A stretch of 33,521 bases of DNA, from the NCBI GenBank assembly GCA_025057155.1, contig JANWYD010000031.1, positions 1 to 33,521 on the forward strand, read 5' to 3'. Both the position numbers and the translations under genes were made by a program. Within the stretch, counting starts at the first letter, position 1. Each line of letters begins with the position of its first letter. Positions 23,556 through 33,495 of this stretch are shown piece after piece. Source of the stretch: Chloroflexaceae bacterium. GTDB lineage: Bacteria > Chloroflexota > Chloroflexia > Chloroflexales > Chloroflexaceae. Below the pieces are notes generated by a model. That model was not told the DNA's origin, ran no database searches, and saw nothing but the letters and a program-made list of their open reading frames with translations.

Positions 23556-24281
23556 TCAGCTCACCACCACGGCAATGGAGGGATCGCTGATCAGGTAGCG
23601 GATCGCGATCACGTCGCCTACCCGGTAACGCTCGTACAGCTTTTGATTTTTCTCGGCGCGCGTCACGATCACCGGCGACTGGCCCGCTCCTTCGGCCTGA
23701 AACGCGTAGGCGACAAAGTAGGTCGTATCGCCTTCGTAGTCTTTATCCGTCCAGCGGTCGAAGATCACCCCCGAGGTCTGGCGCCCATATTGATGCATCC
23801 GCTCCCAGAGTTTTGCCGCGTACATCCTGCCGGGCACTACTACAAGCGCCATCAGGAACAGCATACTACCTACGATACTGCCTAGTCCATGCGCGGCCTG
23901 CCGGGCGTCTGGTAGTATCACGACCAACAGGATTAATCCTGCCGTCATTGCTCCAGGTAAGACGATGAACCACATCGCCAGCTCAGAAAGCACCGAGCGC
24001 CAGGGGGCCATCTCCAGCGTCTCGGAGATCGCCGGACGCTCCAGCGTGGTGTAGTCGAAGGACAGGCTAGCAGGTGAGCCGGGCGCCGGATCGGGCGGCG
24101 CGACCGGCGCTTGCCGGTCAACGCTGGCGATAGCGGGGGACGGCGGGGCCAGAACGCTGGCGGTGTTCGCTCCGGAACGGGCCAGGTACGGAACGAGATC
24201 GGCGCCGCAGGCGTCGCAGCGCGTGCTCGGCCCTTTGAGCCGCGCGCCGCAACGGGGGCAGGTGGTGAGGCGGGATGACAT
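23556..24281 (-). CDS. Zinc-ribbon membrane protein with DUF3592-like domain
   Basis: A 241-residue protein. An N-terminal zinc ribbon has C8-x2-C11 and C22-x2-C25 (TCPRCGARLKG, RCDACGADLVPY). A Pro-rich linker follows (about 45-72), then two membrane helices (about 100-123 and 132-152). A C-terminal soluble domain (about 165-241), FVAYAFQAEG..PVIVTRAEKNQKLYERYRVGDVIAIRYLISDPSIA, resembles DUF3592. Function is unknown; the layout suggests a membrane-bound sensor or scaffold. The ATG at 24279-24281 with GGAGA upstream is used; the frame stays open for a further 255 bp without protein-like content. Confidence 0.8.
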   Translation of the reverse strand: MSSRLTTCPRCGARLKGPSTRCDACGADLVPYLARSGANTASVLAPPSPAIASVDRQAPVAPPDPAPGSPASLSFDYTTLERPAISETLEMAPWRSVLSELAMWFIVLPGAMTAGLILLVVILPDARQAAHGLGSIVGSMLFLMALVVVPGRMYAAKLWERMHQYGRQTSGVIFDRWTDKDYEGDTTYFVAYAFQAEGAGQSPVIVTRAEKNQKLYERYRVGDVIAIRYLISDPSIAVVVS

Positions 24282-24492
24282 GGCGGGATCTCCTTCGCTG
24301 CTCTCCAGTATGTCTCTCAGAGCTTGCCGCATACGCGGTGCACGGTGACGCAATGGCGCGGAGGCCCAGAGCATCACAGGCATTAATTGCCAGCCCCTTG
24401 CGTCTTCGCGTCTGTGCGTCAACCTTGTCCGAGCATGCCGCCGGCGGGAACGGCGCCGGACGCGCCGCAGCCGACCCCGGCAGCCCCAGCAT

Positions 24493-24569
24493 ACCCCTGG
24501 CGCGCTACGGACCCGTAACTGCCGGGCCGACCTCACAAGTCTGTCAGGTCCGGGTCGAGCGCCAGGGGT
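24493..24569. repeat. Long interrupted palindrome upstream of alaS
   Basis: The outer stem ACCCCTGGCGC/GCGCCAGGGGT (11 bp) is followed inward by ACCCG/CGGGT and then GACCT/AGGTC (24529-24550), separated by internal loops. It can form one three-tiered hairpin of about 77 nt. It lies upstream of the alaS promoter, so it is not in the alaS mRNA unless an earlier promoter exists. Confidence 0.55.
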
Positions 24570-24630
24570 CGCGCAGCCGCCTTACGGCCCAGCGCGGGGG
24601 CGGATGTTGCGCCGGTACATGTTCAGATTT

Positions 24631-24694
24631 ACCGCAGAGCACGCGGAGGAACGGAGAGGCTGCGCTTTTTGAAGCCCTCTGCACCCTCTGCGGT
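24631..24694. repeat. Dispersed imperfect palindrome, CCGCAGAG family, copy 3
   Basis: ACCGCAGAG at the left end and CTCTGCGGT at the right end are exact complements; the interior is GGAGG/CCCTCTGC-rich. It ends 18 bp before the alaS -35 box. Confidence 0.6.
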
Positions 24695-24712
24695 GAGGGC
24701 GGATGCATAAGG

Positions 24713-24742
24713 TTGACGCTTCCCGACGCCATGCGCTACAAT
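24713..24742 (+). promoter_or_regulatory. alaS promoter
   Basis: TTGACG (24713-24718), an 18-bp spacer and TACAAT (24737-24742), giving a leader of about 68 nt. Confidence 0.75.
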
Positions 24743-24816
24743 GTTCGACTGTACGCCCCCGGCGCGCCATCATCCGATGGGGCGGCCTTCCGGGTTGACC
24801 AGGGCAAAGATAGTGT

Positions 24817-27501
<2,685 letters not shown>

Positions 27502-27508
27502 GCGCGGC

Positions 27509-29254
27509 ATGACGACGGAACCTGTGGCCGTGGTGCCGGTGCTGCCCGAAGACAGCGCCGATGATGTTCTGGAGAAGTTGCGCGGCGTCGAGGCCGGGCA
27601 TGTGCAACTGCTGGTCACCGAGGGCGCCGTGGTGATGCGCCGCGCCGAGGTCGCCGAGGCCATCCGCAAGTTCGGCGCGAAGGCGGGCATGGCGCTGACG
27701 GTGATCAGCTCGGATCCGAAGGTCATCCAGGCGGCCCGACGGGCGGGCCTGGAGACCCTGACCGTGCAGCACGCCCGCGTCCTGCCCCCCGGTCTCGACA
27801 ACCGTCCGCCGCGTTCCGCCAGTCCTTACGCCACCCGCCCCGTGCCGCGCGCCGCGCCGCCCGGTCCCGACGCCAGCGACGAGGAGGTGCTGCGAGCGGC
27901 GCTGGAGGGTGACGTGGCCGCCGCGCCGCCTCCCCCAACCGTTGAGCCCGCGCCGCGCCGCCCTGAGCCTGCGCCGCGCCGCCCTGAGCCTGCGCCGGCT
28001 GCGCGGCGTCGCGCCTGGCCGATCTACGCCCTCAGCGCGCTGCTGTTGCTGTTGCTGGCGGCGATTGGCGCCGTGCTCTTCCTCGGCGGCCGCGTGAGCG
28101 TGACGGTAGCGCCGCCTGCCCGCGCCACCACCTCGGCGCCGTTCACCGGCCTGCCCGTGCCTCTGCTCGGCCCCGGGGCCGGGGTCTCCAGCACAGCGGT
28201 GCTCGCCGAGCCGATTGTCAGCACGGTTGCAGTGACCACCACCGGCACGGTGACCGAGGGGACGCTTACGCCCGTGGGCAGCGCCGAGGGGCCGGTGACC
28301 ATCCTCAACTCCAGCGGGCAGGCCATTTTGCTGCCTGCGGGCACCGAGTTCGTGGCCATCCGCTCCGACGGGCAGGAGGCGCCTTTCATCAGCGCCGCCG
28401 ATGTGCTCGTGCCCGCCGCCACCACCGCCGACCAGGGCGCGCAGATCGTGACCACCCGCGGCCAGGCCCAGGTGACAGTCACCGCCCGCTCGCCGGGGAG
28501 CGCCTCCAATGTGGAGGCCAACACCATCCGCCGCATTACGCCACCCGGCGGCCCCACCTTTAACGTCTCTGCGGGCAGTCTGTTGGTGCAGCACCCGCCC
28601 CTGACCGGGGGCAGCGAGGAACTGGTGTACATCGTCAAAGAAAGTGATGTGCAACCACTCCTCGCTCCGGCCCTCGAGCAACTGGACGCCGAGGCGCGCC
28701 GGCAGCTCAGCGGCCTGGCCCAGGCCCGCGGCCTGGCACTTGATGTCAGCACGATCAACCCCCGCCGCAGCGATCTGGAACAACTCCAGGGCTTCACCCA
28801 GTTCGTCAACCCGCCGCTGGGCGCCCCGGCTGACCCGGCCAATCGGCGCTTTGAACTCATCCTGCAGGCGAGCTACAGCGCCCTTGCCACCCCGCCGGAG
28901 CAGCCCCTGAACGTCCAGTTCGGTCCGGTGGTGACCGAGCAACTGCGCCAGGCGGGCCTGATCCAGCCGGGCGAGTGTCGCGCGCCGGTCATCACCGATT
29001 GGCGATGGGATGGACAGACCCTCTTCGTTGACGGCAGCATTGAACCCGATACGGTCAGCCCGCGCTGCCAGGGAGGGATCGAACCTGCCGTTCTGGAGCA
29101 GGTGCGCGAGGCGGTGCGGGGCAAATCGTATCAGGAGGCCGATGCTGCGCTGCGCGAACTGGCCGCGCGGGGGCTGATCGGCGACTACCGCCTGCCCGAT
29201 GTGGCGCGCATGCCCCGCTTCGGCTGGCAGATCGGGGTGGAGGTCGGCAAGTAA
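27509..29254 (+). CDS. Single-pass membrane protein with baseplate-J-like extracytoplasmic domain
   Basis: 581 residues. Residues 1-90 form a cytoplasmic alpha/beta domain (DVLEKLRGVEAGHVQLLVTEGAVVMRRAEVAEAIRKFG..ALTVISSDPKVIQAARRAG). A Pro/Arg-rich linker (about 95-165) includes a duplicated APRRPEP. One membrane helix follows (about 171-192, IYALSALLLLLLAAIGAVLFL), then an external region. Residues about 235-345 resemble a baseplate J/gp47 fold: GTVTEGTLTPVGSAEGPVTILNSSGQAILLPAGTEFVAI, then QVTVTARSPGSASNVEANTIRRI. The remainder (345-581) is unassigned. Such anchored baseplate-J-like proteins recur in Chloroflexota but have no known function. It starts 7 bp after alaS, so it is probably co-transcribed; the partnership seems positional rather than functional. 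Confidence 0.75.
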   Translation: MTTEPVAVVPVLPEDSADDVLEKLRGVEAGHVQLLVTEGAVVMRRAEVAEAIRKFGAKAGMALTVISSDPKVIQAARRAGLETLTVQHARVLPPGLDNRPPRSASPYATRPVPRAAPPGPDASDEEVLRAALEGDVAAAPPPPTVEPAPRRPEPAPRRPEPAPAARRRAWPIYALSALLLLLLAAIGAVLFLGGRVSVTVAPPARATTSAPFTGLPVPLLGPGAGVSSTAVLAEPIVSTVAVTTTGTVTEGTLTPVGSAEGPVTILNSSGQAILLPAGTEFVAIRSDGQEAPFISAADVLVPAATTADQGAQIVTTRGQAQVTVTARSPGSASNVEANTIRRITPPGGPTFNVSAGSLLVQHPPLTGGSEELVYIVKESDVQPLLAPALEQLDAEARRQLSGLAQARGLALDVSTINPRRSDLEQLQGFTQFVNPPLGAPADPANRRFELILQASYSALATPPEQPLNVQFGPVVTEQLRQAGLIQPGECRAPVITDWRWDGQTLFVDGSIEPDTVSPRCQGGIEPAVLEQVREAVRGKSYQEADAALRELAARGLIGDYRLPDVARMPRFGWQIGVEVGK

Positions 29255-29538
29255 GGTCTGCTTCGGACCTGAACGTATTAGCCTGGCCGTTGTTGCCTCT
29301 TTGCACATAACCAGTCTGTGGAGGTGTGGAGGTGTGGGGGTGTGGGGGTGCAGATCATACAGTCAACTGGTTCGATGCACGCAAGCACATGTGACCTCGG
29401 CTGATAATGTGGTCCACAGCTCTACATCTCTACACCTCCACAGCTCTACATCTCCACAGCTCTACATACCTCCACGGCTCTACACGATCAACGCGAATCA
29501 CAAGCGCCTGACGGTCTCGTCGTGGACAGGGAGGCGTC
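29255..29538. repeat. Low-complexity tandem repeats, partly complementary
   Basis: A GTGGAGGTGTGGGGGTG run (about 29316-29352) is followed by about four units of a 16-bp repeat like CTCTACATCTCCACAG (about 29414-29482). CTGTGGAGGTGT (29316-29327) and ACACCTCCACAG (29432-29443) are exact complements, so the two runs can pair. No gene is supported in this gap before ruvX. Confidence 0.6.
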
Positions 29539-29976
29539 ATGGCCCGGGACGAACGGCGCATTATGGGGCTTGACGTGGGCGAGCGGCGCATCGGCGTGGC
29601 CCTGAGCGACGCGGAAGGACGCCTGGCCTCTCCGCTCACCACCATCAACGCGCACCCCGTGGCCCAATGCGTGGAGCGCATCGCCCGTCTGGCCGCTGAA
29701 TACGCCGTCAGCGAACTGGTGGTGGGCCTGCCGCTGACCCTGCGGGGCGAGATTGGCCCGCAAGCCCGTGCGGTGCAACAGTTCGCCCGGCAGCTCGAGG
29801 AGCGCCTGGGGCTGCCGGTGCACCTCTTCGACGAACGCCTGACCACCGCCGCCGCCGACCAGTTGCTCCGCGAGACGGGCCTCAAGCCCGAGAAGCGCAA
29901 ACAGCAGGTAGACCAGGTCGCCGCGGCGATTATTTTGCAGGACTTTCTCGATCAGCGGCGCGGGGCGGAGGGGTAA
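29539..29976 (+). CDS. ruvX: RuvX/YqgF, putative pre-16S rRNA nuclease
   Basis: A 145-residue RNase-H-fold nuclease of the YqgF/RuvX family, which matures the 16S rRNA 5' end. The fold and active site are clear: MGLDVGERRIGVALSD with D12, LVVGLPLTLRGEIGPQA, LFDERLTT with E99, and D125 in QVDQVAAAIILQDFL. It lies downstream of alaS and the baseplate-J-like gene, a frequent alaS-ruvX neighbourhood. The start at 29539 has GGGAGG upstream. Confidence 0.96.
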   Translation: MARDERRIMGLDVGERRIGVALSDAEGRLASPLTTINAHPVAQCVERIARLAAEYAVSELVVGLPLTLRGEIGPQARAVQQFARQLEERLGLPVHLFDERLTTAAADQLLRETGLKPEKRKQQVDQVAAAIILQDFLDQRRGAEG

Positions 29977-29993
29977 ACGCTTTTCCACAGCTA

Positions 29994-30228
29994 GGGGTAT
30001 GGGGAAACCGGGTTTCCCCACACCCCTTCAACGGGCGGTGGGGCTACCGATCCTTACCCCACCAGGTAGGGGGTATGGGGAAACCTGGTTTCCGCACACC
30101 CCGTCAACCGGCAGCGGGACTACCGGTCCTTACCCTCCGCCGCCAGGCAGGGGGTATGGGGAAACCTGGTTTCTCCATACTCCTTCAACCGGCAGTGGGA
30201 TTATCGATACCTTACCCTCCCCCACCGA
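29994..30228. repeat. Three tandem copies of a 76-81 bp hairpin unit
   Basis: Units begin at 29994, 30070 and 30151. Each has GGGGTATGGGGAAACC, then GGTTTCC, then CACCCC..TCAACNGGCNG and a CTTACCC end. The hairpin core in the first is GGGGAAACCGGGTTTCCCC (30001-30019). A lone copy of the core lies at 31747-31765. An open frame runs through the units into the next gene, but the encoded peptide is just the repeat translated, so it is not taken as coding. Confidence 0.8.
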
Positions 30229-30265
30229 GCGTAGCGCGGCGGGGGAAGGTGAAGACAAGACGCCT

Positions 30266-31732
30266 ATGGACGCCACCGAACTCGAACAACTGCTCAGCGC
30301 GGGCGAGGGGCCGGGAGTGGCCTTCGCCCGCGAGCGGGCGCGGCCCGACGAGCTTGCTGAAACCCTCGCTGCTTTCGCCAACGGGCGTGGCGGCACGCTG
30401 CTGCTGGGGGTGAGCGGGCGCGCGCGGGGCCGGGTGGAGGGCATCGGCGATGTCGCCGCTGCGCGCGATCTGGTGCTCGAGGCGGCCCTCTCCTGCACCC
30501 CGCCCCTGATCCTGCCCCTGCCGCAGCCGGCGACCCACGAGGAGCGCACCCTGCTCGTCGTCAGCGTGCCGGCGGGCCTCTCGCAGGTCTACGCCGTGCG
30601 GGGCAAGTACCTGCGGCGCGAAGGGAGCGCCAACCAGCCCCTGCCCCCCGAGGCCCTGCGGCGCCTGCTCCTCGAACGGGGCGAGGTAAGCTGGGAACGG
30701 GAGACGCCCCCCGGCGCGACCCTCGACGAACTCGATCCGCTCAAAGTGAGCGCCTACGCGCGGCGCATCGGCCCCGAGGCCGAAGCCGACCCCCTGAGCC
30801 TGCTCCAGCGCCGGGGCTGCATCGTCCGGCGCGATGGCGCGGGAACCCCTGTGGTCGCGCCGCGCGCCGAGGGGGAGGGCGGCGCCGGCGCGCTCTCCGA
30901 GGCGGAGGCGCGGGCCGCGTTTGCGCCCACCAATGCCGGGCTGCTGCTCTTCGCCCGCCAGGTGGAGGCCCGCTACCCCCAGGCCGAGATCACCCTGGTG
31001 CGCTACCGCGGGCGCGACATGGCCGACGCCTTCGAGCGCGAAGACGTGCGCGACACCCTGGTTGAGGCGCTGCGCCGGGCCGAACGCTGGCTGATGGAGC
31101 ACATGCGCAAGGGCAGCCGCATGGTCGGCCTCGAACGTCAGGACTGGACCCAGTTCCCCCCCGGCGCGGTGCGCGAGGCGCTGGTCAACGCTGTGGCCCA
31201 CCGCGACTACAGCGTGCGCGGCGAGGGCATCCGCGTCTCGCTCTTCAGCGACCGCCTGGAGGTCTACTCACCGGGCCGCCTGCCCGGCCACGTAACGGTG
31301 GAGAACATCGTCGAGGAGCGTTTCTCGCGCAACGAAACCCTGGTGCAGGTGCTGGCCGACCATGGCCTGATCGAGCGACTGGGCTACGGCATTGACCGCA
31401 TGCTGCGCCAGATGGCCGAGGCCGGCCTGCCCCCGCCGATCTTCCGCGAAACCGCCGCTGGCTTCCTCGTCACCCTGATCGGCCAGCCCGTGGAGGACCT
31501 GAGCGTCGAGGGGCTGGACACGCGCGAATGGGCGCGCATGGGCCTCAACGAGCGGCAGATCGCCGCCCTGCTCTTCGTGATGGACCAGCGGCGCATCACC
31601 AACCGCGACCTGCAGGAGCAGTTCCCCGAGGTCAGCGCCGAGAGCATCCGCCGCGACCTTGCCGACCTGGTCGAGCGGGGGATGCTGTTGAAGATCGGCG
31701 ACAAACGGGCGACGTACTATATTTTGAAGTGA
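30266..31732 (+). CDS. AlbA_2 / GHKL-ATPase / winged-helix protein (COG2865-type predicted regulator)
   Basis: 488 residues. Residues about 5-120 form an AlbA_2 (Schlafen-like) domain: LAETLAAFANGRGGTLLLGVS and YAVRGKYLRREGSANQPL. Residues about 290-400 form an ATP-binding domain of the RecG-like/HATPase_c_4 type (PPGAVREALVNAVAHRDYSVRGEGIRVSLFSDRLEVYSPGRLPG, RNETLVQVLADHGLIERLGYGIDRML). Residues about 425-485 are a DNA-binding winged helix (LNERQIAALLFVMDQRRITNRDLQEQFPEVSAESIRRDLADLVERGML). It is annotated elsewhere as a predicted transcriptional regulator or 'ATP-dependent DNA helicase RecG-related'; the function is unproven. The start at 30266 begins the conserved region. It has weak ribosome-binding support (GGAAGG about 17 nt upstream). 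A second AlbA_2 protein lies at 777-3125. Confidence 0.9.
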   Translation: MDATELEQLLSAGEGPGVAFARERARPDELAETLAAFANGRGGTLLLGVSGRARGRVEGIGDVAAARDLVLEAALSCTPPLILPLPQPATHEERTLLVVSVPAGLSQVYAVRGKYLRREGSANQPLPPEALRRLLLERGEVSWERETPPGATLDELDPLKVSAYARRIGPEAEADPLSLLQRRGCIVRRDGAGTPVVAPRAEGEGGAGALSEAEARAAFAPTNAGLLLFARQVEARYPQAEITLVRYRGRDMADAFEREDVRDTLVEALRRAERWLMEHMRKGSRMVGLERQDWTQFPPGAVREALVNAVAHRDYSVRGEGIRVSLFSDRLEVYSPGRLPGHVTVENIVEERFSRNETLVQVLADHGLIERLGYGIDRMLRQMAEAGLPPPIFRETAAGFLVTLIGQPVEDLSVEGLDTREWARMGLNERQIAALLFVMDQRRITNRDLQEQFPEVSAESIRRDLADLVERGMLLKIGDKRATYYILK

Positions 31733-31744
31733 TGCGTGGCGGGG

Positions 31745-31767
31745 GCGGGGAAACCGGGTTTCCCCGC
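31745..31767. repeat. GGGGAAACC hairpin, single copy after the AlbA_2/ATPase gene
   Basis: A 23-nt near-perfect palindrome with central GGGGAAACCGGGTTTCCCC, 12 bp after the stop codon and before the end of the convergent DUF4058 gene. There is no T-tract. Confidence 0.7.
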
Positions 31768-31780
31768 TCTTGTAGCACAT

Positions 31781-32560
31781 TTAGCGCAGCCCGGCCGCGC
31801 GCAGCAGCGCGTCGGCCCAGGCTGCGTCGTCGTCTTCGAGCGGAGGGTCAGGGGTGGCGCGGTAGTCTATGCGCGCATCATACCCGGCGCGATCATACAG
31901 ATCGTGCAGGATACGGTTAAGCTCAAGCTCCGGCTCCTTATCGCCCGGACGCAGCGGCACGCGAATAGCGGGCAGGGGCTGGCGAAGCGTACCGATCAGC
32001 AACTCGGCCCGGGGCCGCTGGTCGGCGCGGCTGACCAGGATGCGGTAGTCGCCGCGTTCGGGCGCGCCGCGGAGCGGCATAGCCTGACCGCCGCGCAGCA
32101 GGTCAATCTCAACCAGGTGGGTCATCGAAGCCAGCACCGCCCGCCGTTTACGCAGGTAAAGCTCGCGTCCCTCGCCGGGGCGCTTATTCGTGGGCGAGAG
32201 GATCTCGATCAACGTCACGACCTGGTGATTGGCGACCGAGCGCACCTCCAGGTAGGTTTCGCGAATCTGGTCAGGCAGATCCAGCTCGACGATAATTGCG
32301 CCCATCTCACCGGCGCGCTGCGGCTGGCTCGCTGGCGCCTCGCCGCTGGAGGACCGGATCACCGCCGCGTGGGCTCGCCCTGCCAGCACAAGCTCGCCCG
32401 GCTCGACGATGTAGGTGCGCTCCTCAATCGCAACGTAGTAATCAGGGCGCACCTGGGGCTGGAGTTCATCACGCAGGGCGACGATCAGGCTCTTGTGCAG
32501 ATCCGGCCAGAGGGCCGGACGTTCGAGGAACGGATCCATTCCAGGAAAGGGTGATCCCAT
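31781..32560 (-). CDS. DUF4058 family protein
   Basis: A 259-residue protein of the DUF4058 family, recognised by the start MGSPFPGMDPFLERPALWPDLHKSLI and by VTLIEILSPTNKRPGEGRELYLRKRRAVLASMTHLVEIDLLR. The acidic/Lys pattern EILSPxNK..Y..KR resembles PD-(D/E)XK or Uma2-type nuclease folds, an inference not tested here. Function is unknown; the family is abundant in Chloroflexota, Cyanobacteria and Planctomycetes, often in many copies. The ATG at 32558-32560 has GGAG upstream. It converges with the AlbA_2/ATPase gene. Confidence 0.9.
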   Translation of the reverse strand: MGSPFPGMDPFLERPALWPDLHKSLIVALRDELQPQVRPDYYVAIEERTYIVEPGELVLAGRAHAAVIRSSSGEAPASQPQRAGEMGAIIVELDLPDQIRETYLEVRSVANHQVVTLIEILSPTNKRPGEGRELYLRKRRAVLASMTHLVEIDLLRGGQAMPLRGAPERGDYRILVSRADQRPRAELLIGTLRQPLPAIRVPLRPGDKEPELELNRILHDLYDRAGYDARIDYRATPDPPLEDDDAAWADALLRAAGLR

Positions 32561-33090
32561 CGCTCCTGCTCTCGCGTGATGCGCCGCCGGGTGAAGGGTA
32601 CTGGTGGCTTAGAATCACCAGTCCGTTCTTGCCTAACGTGAGCAATGACAGTAACTCTGCGGTAAGAGCAGGTGTGTACGATGAGACTGATGCAACGGTC
32701 ATTCTTGATCCTTTCGCAGCAGTTTACTGTAACCGGCGACTACTTCGCTGAGCCTGTAATAAAAGTGAACAACAGCTGGGGCGGGATGCAAGGAGCTAAC
32801 CGCGTAACTTTCAGTGTTCGGAGGTAGGGCGCTAAGCTCGCTTTGTCGCTGGTTCAGGCGGGAACAGGCGGACGCATAGCCGTCGAAAACTATAGGAAGC
32901 CATAGCAGGCGAACGCCTATCCGTCTAACCACGCGCATGCAGCAATCAGGCGGACACGTCGCGGCCGAACAGCGCGTGGAGCGGTGTTAGACGGACATTT
33001 ATCCCTCTAAAACCGCACAGGCGGGGATAAGCGGACGTGGTCAGTCCACTTCATGTTGGGCGGCGCCAGGTCGCGTGTGAGTTTCGGACC
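32561..33090. other. Long non-coding stretch with a repeat-dense segment
   Basis: No protein gene is supported. From about 32860 to 33040 the DNA holds four CAGGCGGA-like motifs and four copies (three direct, one inverted) of a TATCCGTCTAAC-like motif, described separately. An 11-bp direct repeat AGTGTTCGGAG lies at 32813-32823 and again at 33495-33505. Confidence 0.55.
32920..32995. repeat. Large interrupted inverted repeat with attC-like end boxes
   Basis: TCCGTCTAAC (32920-32929) faces GTTAGACGGA (32986-32995), and CCACGCGC (32929-32936) faces GCGCGTGG (32972-32979). A 7-nt asymmetric bulge separates the two blocks on the right side. The end boxes GTCTAAC and GTTAGAC fit the integron attC consensus RYYYAAC/GTTRRRY, but the internal L-box spacing is not canonical. 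Confidence 0.5.
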
Positions 33091-33495
33091 ATGATCACTC
33101 GTCAGTCAGAAGACAGCTTTGGGTGTGGACACTGTTGGCCCTCATCGGCCAATGCCGCATGGCAGGCTCGAGCTCGCCTGAGCTGCGAAGTTGAGTTGAT
33201 TAATGAATCGCACTTTCACGTCATGATTCTCGTCTGTCCCAAATGCTCGCAACGTTTTGTCTCGGTGTTCACGGAGCAGATCGATTGGGTGGAAGGCGAA
33301 GATCCCCAGTCCTGGACGCTTCTGCCCATCACGCCACCGGAAGCCGCGTCTCTCAGTCAATTAGGAAGCGCGCTGACAGAGCCAGGTCTGCATGCCCTCG
33401 GCCAGGGGCGGCGCAGCCTGCGCTGTGACTACCCGAAGGAGGCGGGGCCGCGCTGCTTTTGGAGCACTGGCATCCACGTATTGCTCCATGACTGA
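33091..33495 (+). CDS. Hypothetical small protein with two CxxC motifs
   Basis: 134 residues from the ATG at 33091; the frame also allows a GTG at 33037. CGHC (C12-C15) and CPKC (C49-C52) could together form a zinc ribbon. The rest is strongly protein-like and ordered: LVCPKCSQRFVSVFTEQIDWVEGEDPQSWTLLPITPPEAASL and a C-terminal CFWSTGIHVLLHD. It resembles short uncharacterised proteins in other environmental bacteria, but I cannot name a family. It starts 30 bp after a GTTGGGC box (33055-33061), which would suit a gene cassette, but no complete attC precedes it. No strong ribosome-binding site is seen. Confidence 0.6.
   Translation: MITRQSEDSFGCGHCWPSSANAAWQARARLSCEVELINESHFHVMILVCPKCSQRFVSVFTEQIDWVEGEDPQSWTLLPITPPEAASLSQLGSALTEPGLHALGQGRRSLRCDYPKEAGPRCFWSTGIHVLLHD

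Larger units (their letters stand above)
24282..24816. other. Divergent intergenic region upstream of alaS
   Basis: These 535 bp hold no supported gene. They contain a long structured palindrome (24493-24569), a CCGCAGAG-family repeat (24631-24694) and the alaS promoter (24713-24742). The rest (about 24300-24490) shows no recognised element. Confidence 0.6.

Noticed and set aside
29999-30265. N-terminal extension of the AlbA_2/ATPase protein through the tandem hairpin units
   Set aside because: The peptide is only the translated DNA repeat (GRGYGETWF..HTPSTGSG twice), and homology begins at 30266.
32699-32938. 79-codon minus-strand frame in the repeat-dense region
   Set aside because: It is made largely of the repeat segment, has no motif and no ribosome-binding site.
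32923-32992. Calling a definite integron attC site
   Set aside because: The R boxes fit, but L-box spacing and pairing are not canonical and no integrase gene is seen, so it is listed only as a candidate.
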